Shown here in pieces: positions 6,425 to 10,022 of a stretch of 10,022 nt of DNA. Under the pieces are notes generated by a model. The model made no database searches. It saw only the letters and a list, made by a program, of their open reading frames with translations, and was not told the DNA's origin. Where the stretch lies: positions 1 to 10,022 of the forward strand of contig DASUNJ010000631.1 of the NCBI GenBank assembly GCA_036277235.1. Direction: 5' to 3'. Made by a program: the position numbers and the translations under genes. Every line of letters begins with the position of its first letter. Position 1 is the first letter of the stretch. This DNA comes from DATMER01 sp036277235. Its GTDB lineage: Bacteria; Acidobacteriota; Thermoanaerobaculia; Multivoradales; UBA5704.

Positions 6425-7038
6425 CAATACTTCCGCATCAGGCCGACGACCACCCCCTGGACGCGGACGTCCCGGGCCGGCACCCGGATCGGCGGCATGG
6501 TCGGATTGGCCGGCTGCAGGCGGACGACGTTGCCCTCGGGGTAGAAACGCTTGAGGGTGGCATCGTCGCCGATCAGCGCCACGACCATCTCGCCGGGATC
6601 GGCCTGGTCGCGCCGGAGCACGATGACGAAGTCGCCGTCGTGGATCCCCTCGTCGATCATGGACTCGCCCACGACCCTCAGGACGTAGTGGTCGCCGCCG
6701 CGGTGGCTCAGGAGATGCCCCGGCACGGCCACGCGATCGTTCCCGGACAGCGCCTCGATGGGGCGGCCGGCCGCGATCTGCCCGAAGAAGGGAAGGTCCC
6801 TGTCGCTGCCTTCGCCGCCGGGGATGGCGCGGATCAGCTCGATGCCGCGCTTCTGGTTCCAGTCCCGGCGCAGGAAGCCCTTCTCCTGCAACAGCTTCAG
6901 GTGCTTGTACGCGGTGCCGTAGGAGGAGAACCCGAACTTTTCGCAGATCTCCCGGTGCGTAGGAGCGATACCGCGCTCCCGACGGTACTCCTGAATGAAC
7001 TCGAGGATTTCCTTCTGACGTTCGGTCAGGTAGCTCAT
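6424..7038 (-). CDS. lexA: LexA repressor, SOS regulator
   Basis: LexA represses DNA-damage genes and inactivates itself by RecA-stimulated self-cleavage. The 204 residues fit the family length. The N-terminal winged helix-turn-helix (about 1-65) begins LTERQKEILEFI and includes PTHREICEKFGFSSYGTAYKHL. The cleavage site Ala90-Gly91 lies in QIAAGRPIEA, the nucleophile Ser126 in GESMIDEGIHDGD, and the general base Lys163 in DATLKRFYPEG. All catalytic parts are therefore present. The same frame stays open far upstream of 7038, but that extension is Arg/Gly-rich shadow sequence under cysQ. The ATG at 7038 gives the standard LexA N-terminus and lies seven bases after a good -10 box. There is no Shine-Dalgarno sequence, which fits a leaderless mRNA. 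The stop overlaps the ogt start. I could not identify a known SOS box at its promoter. Confidence 0.96.
   Translation of the reverse strand: MSYLTERQKEILEFIQEYRRERGIAPTHREICEKFGFSSYGTAYKHLKLLQEKGFLRRDWNQKRGIELIRAIPGGEGSDRDLPFFGQIAAGRPIEALSGNDRVAVPGHLLSHRGGDHYVLRVVGESMIDEGIHDGDFVIVLRRDQADPGEMVVALIGDDATLKRFYPEGNVVRLQPANPTMPPIRVPARDVRVQGVVVGLMRKY
6430..6434 (-). promoter_or_regulatory. Ribosome binding site that fixes the ogt start
   Basis: GGAAG inside the last codons of lexA ends five bases before the ATG at 6424. No comparable site precedes the alternative ATG at 6412. The ogt start overlaps the lexA TGA by one base, so a ribosome finishing lexA could re-initiate here. Confidence 0.55.
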
Positions 7039-7045
7039 GGACGCA

Positions 7046-7074
7046 AGTATAGGCGGTAACTCGGCGTAGCGCAA
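7046..7074 (-). promoter_or_regulatory. Promoter of lexA, predicted leaderless
   Basis: On the minus strand TTGCGC (7074-7069), a 17-base spacer and TATACT (7051-7046) match 4/6 and 5/6 of the consensus. The -10 box ends seven bases before the lexA ATG, so transcription should begin at or next to the A of the start codon. The whole promoter lies in the 50-base gap after cysQ, which makes lexA-ogt transcribable apart from the sulfate genes. TACGCC occurs twice (7084-7079 and 7068-7063) and TACCGCC once (7058-7052) in this region. Confidence 0.5.
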
Positions 7075-7088
7075 GGCGGGCGTAAGCT

Positions 7089-7880
7089 TCACGCTCCCGC
7101 GAGCATCCGTTCCCTCCAGGCGATCTCTTCGTGGATCTGCGGCAGGAGCTGCGGCGGGGCCGCGATCAGACGGGTGAGCTTCGGCTTCGGACGGTTGAAA
7201 CGGTCCTCGTCCGGCCCACCCGGCACCACGACTCCCCCGGCCGCGCGGACCAGGGCCACTCCTGCCGCCACGTCCCACTCGTGCTTGGGGGTGAGGGTCC
7301 AGGTGGCGTCCACCAGGCCCGCGGCCACCAGCCCGAGCTTGTAGGCCACGGAGCCGGTGGGCCGCATCTCGAAGGCGCCGTCGCGGTAGCCCTGCCATTC
7401 TCCCCGCTTCACCTCGCTGCGGCTCGCGACGACCGTGGCCCCCTCCAGCCGCTCCCGGGCGCTCACCTGCGCCGGCTGGCCGTTGAGGGTCACGCCCAGC
7501 CCCTTCGCTCCCAGGATCAGCTCCCCGGTCGCGGGGTTGCAGATGCCCCCGGCGACCGGCTCGCCGTCCACCACGAGGCCGACCGAGACCGACCACTCGG
7601 GGATGCCCTCCACGAACTCGCGCGTGCCGTCGAGGGGGTCGACCACCCAGACCCGCCGCCGGTCCAGGCGCGACAGGTCGTCCGTGGTCTCCTCGGAGAG
7701 CCAGCCCTCCCCCGGGCGCGGCAGCAGGCGGCGGAGGAGCGCATCCACCTGGGTGTCGGCTTCCGTGACCGGATCGTCGCCCGACTTGCGCCGGGCGGCC
7801 ACGTCGCCGGGGGTGAAACGCCGCAGGACGGCCAGGGCCTCCTGCAGCGCCTCTCCGATACGCTCCAGGTCCTCCCTCAC
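7089..7880 (-). CDS. cysQ: Inositol monophosphatase-family phosphatase, probable 3'(2'),5'-bisphosphate nucleotidase
   Basis: The Mg-dependent, lithium-sensitive phosphatase fold is shown by DPVTEAD (36-42), the metal-binding Glu63-Glu64 in LSEET, DPLDGTREF (81-89) and WDVAAG (202-207). The 263-residue length is typical. The family also includes inositol monophosphatase, fructose-1,6-bisphosphatase-like and histidinol phosphatases. I favour a CysQ role, hydrolysing 3'-phosphoadenosine 5'-phosphate (and possibly PAPS), because its GTG start overlaps the sat-cysC stop by four bases (GTGA). This links it to PAPS metabolism. GGAAGG lies nine bases upstream of the GTG, inside the end of sat-cysC. 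The family is certain; the substrate is inferred mainly from context. Confidence 0.88.
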   Translation of the reverse strand: MREDLERIGEALQEALAVLRRFTPGDVAARRKSGDDPVTEADTQVDALLRRLLPRPGEGWLSEETTDDLSRLDRRRVWVVDPLDGTREFVEGIPEWSVSVGLVVDGEPVAGGICNPATGELILGAKGLGVTLNGQPAQVSARERLEGATVVASRSEVKRGEWQGYRDGAFEMRPTGSVAYKLGLVAAGLVDATWTLTPKHEWDVAAGVALVRAAGGVVVPGGPDEDRFNRPKPKLTRLIAAPPQLLPQIHEEIAWRERMLAGA

Positions 7881-9655
7881 CCGACGTAGCCTTCCTTCTC
7901 CAGGAAGAGCAGGATCTCCTGCGCCGCTTCCTCCGGAGAGAGCGTCGCCGTATCGATCACCACGTCGGCGTCCTGCGGCTCTTCATAGGGGTCGGAGATG
8001 CCGGTGAACTCCTTGAGGATGCCGGCGCGGGCTTTGGCATATAGGCCCTTGCGGTCGCGCTCCTCGCAGACCTCGATCGACGTGGCCACGTGTACGAGCA
8101 CGAAGCCGCCGCCGGGCTCGACCATGCCCCGCACTTCCTTGCGCACGGCGTCGTAGGGGGCGATCGGGGCGCAGATCGCGATGCCGCCGTTCTTGGTGAT
8201 CTCCGCCGCCACGAAGCCGATGCGCCGGATGTTGATGTCGCGGTGCTCCTTGGAGAAGTTGAGCTCCGAGGACAGGTTCTTGCGCACGATGTCGCCGTCG
8301 AGCACGGTCACCGGCCGGCCGCCGGTCTCCATGAACTTGACCAGCAGGGCGTTGGCGATCGTCGACTTGCCCGATCCCGAGAGCCCGGTCAGGAAGACCG
8401 TGAAGCCCTGCTTGTGGCGCGGCGGATGGGTGCGGCGCAGCTCCTCGGCGACCTCGGGAAAGGTGAACCAGGCCGGGATCTCGCGCCCCTCGGCCAGGCG
8501 CCGGCGCAGCTCCGTGCCCGAGATGTCGAGCGTGCGCGCGCCCTCCGGCACCTCGTCCTGCGGCAGGTAGGTGTCCAGGTCCTCGACGTAGGTGACCATC
8601 TTGAACGGCACCATCTTCACGCCCAGCTCCTCCTCGTGCTCGCGCAATGTCTCCTGCGCGTCGTAGGGGCCGTAGAAGGGCGTTCCCTGCGAGTCGTTGC
8701 CCGGACCGGCGTGGTCGCGGCCGACGATGAAGTGGGTGCAGCCGTAGTTCTTGCGGATGATGGCGTGGAACAGCGCCTCGCGCGGACCGGCCATGCGCAT
8801 GGCGAGCGGCAGCAGCGACAGCCGGGCCGTGTGCTGCGGGAAGCGGTTGGCCACCGCCTGGTAGCAGCGCACCCGGGTGTAGTGGTCGAGGTCGCCGGGC
8901 TTGGTCATGCCGACGGTCGGATGGATCAGCAGGTTGGCCTGCGACTCCTTGGCCGCCCGCAGGGCGAGCTCGCAGTGCGCCCGGTGCATGGGGTTGCGGG
9001 TCTGGAACGCCACGATGTGGCGCCAGCCCTGGCGGGAGAACTCGGCGCGCAGCTCGGCCGGCGTATGGCGCAGCGCCCGGAAGTCGTAGTGGGTCGGGAG
9101 CTGGATGCCCTCCAGCCGGCCGCCCGCCGCCACCGGGTTCGAGCGCTGGAGCTGAGCGACGCCCGGGTGCTTCGGGTCGAGCGTGCCGAAGGTCGCGGAG
9201 GCGCTCGCCTCGCGGTCGAGGTCCCACAGCTCTTCGACGAGGAAGGCCGCCAGCATGACGCCCTCGGGGTCGCGCAGGGCCAGGACGCTCGGTGTTGAGC
9301 GATGGGCACGCAGCTTGTCCGCGAGCTCGCGCGGAAGATCGAGCAGGATCGGGATCGGCCACAGGGTGCCGTCGGCGAGGCGCATGTCCGCGCAGACGGA
9401 GTCGTGGTCGGCCTTGCCCATGAAGCCGGTCAGCGGCGAGAAGCCGCCGTTCAGGAGCAGCTCGAGGTCGCAGAACTGGCGCGGGGTGAGATCCCAGGAG
9501 ATCCAGTCGCGGGAGGCCGACTTGAGCTCGGCGGCGCGCTCGGGCTCGGCCAGCAGGTTCACCAGCTCCCCGCCATGGGGAGCGATCAGATGGCCTTGGC
9601 CCTCCGGGCGGTCCCGGTCGGACGGAGGCGTCGGAAAGGCAGAGATACGTGTCAT
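7877..9655 (-). CDS. sat-cysC: Bifunctional sulfate adenylyltransferase / adenylylsulfate kinase
   Basis: This cytoplasmic fusion enzyme makes APS from sulfate and ATP, then phosphorylates APS to PAPS. Residues about 20-190 are the PUA-like N-domain (including DWISWDLTPRQ and LLLNGGFSPLTGFM). Residues about 190-400 are the sulfurylase catalytic domain with QTRNPMHRAH (218-227) and GRDHAGPGND (312-321). Residues about 415-590 are the APS kinase with an intact Walker A GLSGSGKST (424-432), LDGDIVRKNL (452-461) and FTGISDPYEEP (550-560). Because the kinase half keeps its ATP loop, it is probably active and not only a regulatory remnant as in fungal sulfurylases. The ATG at 9655 follows AAGGGA at a spacing of six. 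No PAPS reductase or transporter lies in the window, so whether PAPS feeds cysteine synthesis or sulfation is open. A structured 123-bp region precedes the gene. Confidence 0.97.
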   Translation of the reverse strand: MTRISAFPTPPSDRDRPEGQGHLIAPHGGELVNLLAEPERAAELKSASRDWISWDLTPRQFCDLELLLNGGFSPLTGFMGKADHDSVCADMRLADGTLWPIPILLDLPRELADKLRAHRSTPSVLALRDPEGVMLAAFLVEELWDLDREASASATFGTLDPKHPGVAQLQRSNPVAAGGRLEGIQLPTHYDFRALRHTPAELRAEFSRQGWRHIVAFQTRNPMHRAHCELALRAAKESQANLLIHPTVGMTKPGDLDHYTRVRCYQAVANRFPQHTARLSLLPLAMRMAGPREALFHAIIRKNYGCTHFIVGRDHAGPGNDSQGTPFYGPYDAQETLREHEEELGVKMVPFKMVTYVEDLDTYLPQDEVPEGARTLDISGTELRRRLAEGREIPAWFTFPEVAEELRRTHPPRHKQGFTVFLTGLSGSGKSTIANALLVKFMETGGRPVTVLDGDIVRKNLSSELNFSKEHRDINIRRIGFVAAEITKNGGIAICAPIAPYDAVRKEVRGMVEPGGGFVLVHVATSIEVCEERDRKGLYAKARAGILKEFTGISDPYEEPQDADVVIDTATLSPEEAAQEILLFLEKEGYVG

Positions 9656-9687
9656 TTATGGTCCCTTGTAGTCGATGAATGGAGGGA

Positions 9688-9716
9688 GGCCGGCCAGGAC
9701 GGACCACGGGCCGGCC
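9688..9716. repeat. Two copies of the 8-bp palindrome GGCCGGCC upstream of sat-cysC
   Basis: GGCCGGCC occurs at 9688-9695 and 9709-9716, 21 bp apart start to start, about two helical turns. Each copy is self-palindromic and the two can also pair with each other as an 8-bp GC stem with a 13-base loop in the sat-cysC leader. They begin 33 bases upstream of the ATG. They could be a double operator or an RNA hairpin, or chance in GC-rich DNA. No T-run follows in the direction of transcription. Confidence 0.45.
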
Positions 9717-9720
9717 GCAG

Positions 9721-9762
9721 TGGCCCCGGTGTCTGGCTTCAAGCCATACAAGAACGGGGCCA
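9721..9762 (-). terminator. Nested inverted repeat between the right-edge gene and sat-cysC, possible terminator or leader structure
   Basis: TGGCCCCG (9721-9728) pairs with CGGGGCCA (9755-9762), and inside the loop TGGCTT (9734-9739) pairs with AAGCCA (9741-9746). The result is two stacked stems separated by a 5/8-base internal loop. It begins 16 bases after the TAG of the right-edge gene. No U-run follows it, so it is not a standard intrinsic terminator. A Rho-assisted terminator or a leader element of the sulfate genes are the alternatives. The rest of the gap 9656-9778 shows no convincing promoter. Confidence 0.35.
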
Positions 9763-9778
9763 GTTAGTAAGGTGCTCG

Positions 9779-10022
9779 CTACGGCCGGGAAGGGGACGGC
9801 TCGGGATCGTCGGTGATCACGACGCCGATGATGCCGGCGGTCGCGAGGGCGGTGGGCGGGAGCCAGGCGAGCCCGCAGGGGCCGCACTCTTCGTCCGACC
9901 GGCGGATGCCCTGGTGGTCGATCCGGATCTTGAGGCCCGGGCACTGGAAGCCGATGACCTTCTTGCGGTACTGGTTGGGCGTGGTCTCCCCCACGATCAT
10001 GTTCTCGGCGACCCCCTGTTCC
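9779..10022 (-). CDS. Unrecognised protein with CGPC motif and a C-terminal hydrophobic segment (partial)
   Basis: I do not recognise this protein. The frame ends with TAG at 9779-9781 and is open to the right edge. An ATG at 10000 would give 73 residues, but it has no well-placed ribosome site (AGGGGG is about 13 bases away), so the gene probably starts beyond the window. Numbered from that ATG, there is a Cys20-Pro-Gly, then CGPC at 39-42, then a moderately hydrophobic stretch at about 43-63 that could be one membrane helix, and an acidic, Pro/Ser-rich end. Cys20 with the CGPC pair could bind metal. The CGPC is not in a thioredoxin context. It is on the same strand as sat-cysC, 123 bp upstream, and probably separate from it. 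Confidence 0.55.
   Translation of the reverse strand, partial: EQGVAENMIVGETTPNQYRKKVIGFQCPGLKIRIDHQGIRRSDEECGPCGLAWLPPTALATAGIIGVVITDDPEPSPSRP

Noticed and set aside
4637..6544. 635-codon plus-strand open frame opposite pilT and ogt
   Set aside because: It spans two well-identified genes on the other strand, shows no motifs and has a His/Leu/Gly/Val-rich composition typical of antisense shadow.
7039..7596. N-terminal extension of lexA in the same open frame
   Set aside because: The extension is Arg/Gly-rich and overlaps cysQ. The standard LexA N-terminus begins at the ATG at 7038, right after a good -10 box.
8090..9298. 402-codon plus-strand open frame opposite sat-cysC
   Set aside because: It is antisense to the catalytic domains of a clear enzyme and has no motif or plausible ribosome site.
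9875..9886. CGPC as a thioredoxin active site
   Set aside because: The usual preceding Trp and the flanking strand and helix of thioredoxin are absent, and the motif sits next to a hydrophobic segment near the C-terminus.
7983..9944. 653-codon minus-strand open frame over sat-cysC
   Set aside because: It is in another frame of the same strand as sat-cysC, is almost entirely Arg, Pro, Gly and Ala, and has no recognisable feature.
1..10022. Mobile elements, CRISPR arrays, tRNA or rRNA genes
   Set aside because: No transposase or integrase motifs, no regularly spaced repeats and no RNA gene signatures were seen. The genes are packed and uniform in base composition by eye.

Overview
The window is dense, GC-rich bacterial DNA with seven complete genes and two genes cut by the window edges. 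All but one lie on the minus strand. Codons end mostly in G or C, so long open frames also appear on the opposite strand, but these carry no recognisable protein features. The gene set is a Gram-negative-type pilus retraction ATPase, a membrane Ser/Thr kinase with a TonB-like tail, LexA, and a fused ATP sulfurylase/APS kinase. This would fit a high-GC environmental bacterium of the Acidobacteriota or Myxococcota type. That placement is an inference from gene style, not a phylogenetic result.

Layout from right to left, which is the direction of transcription for most genes. At the right edge is the C-terminal end of an unrecognised protein with a CGPC motif and one hydrophobic segment (9779-10022). 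A 123-bp gap (9656-9778) follows, holding a nested inverted repeat and two copies of the palindrome GGCCGGCC. Next comes a tightly packed run: sat-cysC fusion (7877-9655), cysQ-like phosphatase (7089-7880, 4-bp GTGA overlap), lexA (6424-7038, with its own good promoter that appears to give a leaderless mRNA), ogt (5891-6424, TGATG stop/start overlap with lexA) and a pilT homologue with a C-terminal coiled coil (4409-5851). Convergent to pilT, and sharing a CTAG double stop with it, is the only plus-strand gene, a class II CCA/poly(A) polymerase (3159-4412). Divergent from that gene is a Ser/Thr kinase with a transmembrane segment and TonB C-terminal domain (1282-3051). It is followed by a secreted coiled-coil protein with a very acidic tail that runs off the left edge (1-1212).

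Functional links. The sat-cysC and cysQ pair forms a sulfate-activation and PAP-recycling unit: sulfate to APS to PAPS, with removal of the inhibitory by-product. The lexA and ogt pair forms a DNA-damage unit with apparent translational coupling. The kinase and the secreted acidic protein may form a membrane signalling pair. I found no mobile element, CRISPR array, tRNA or rRNA. Most of the window is housekeeping. The points most worth a second look are the TonB-tailed kinase with its secreted neighbour, the coiled-coil PilT, the predicted leaderless lexA and cca transcripts, and the structured region before sat-cysC.
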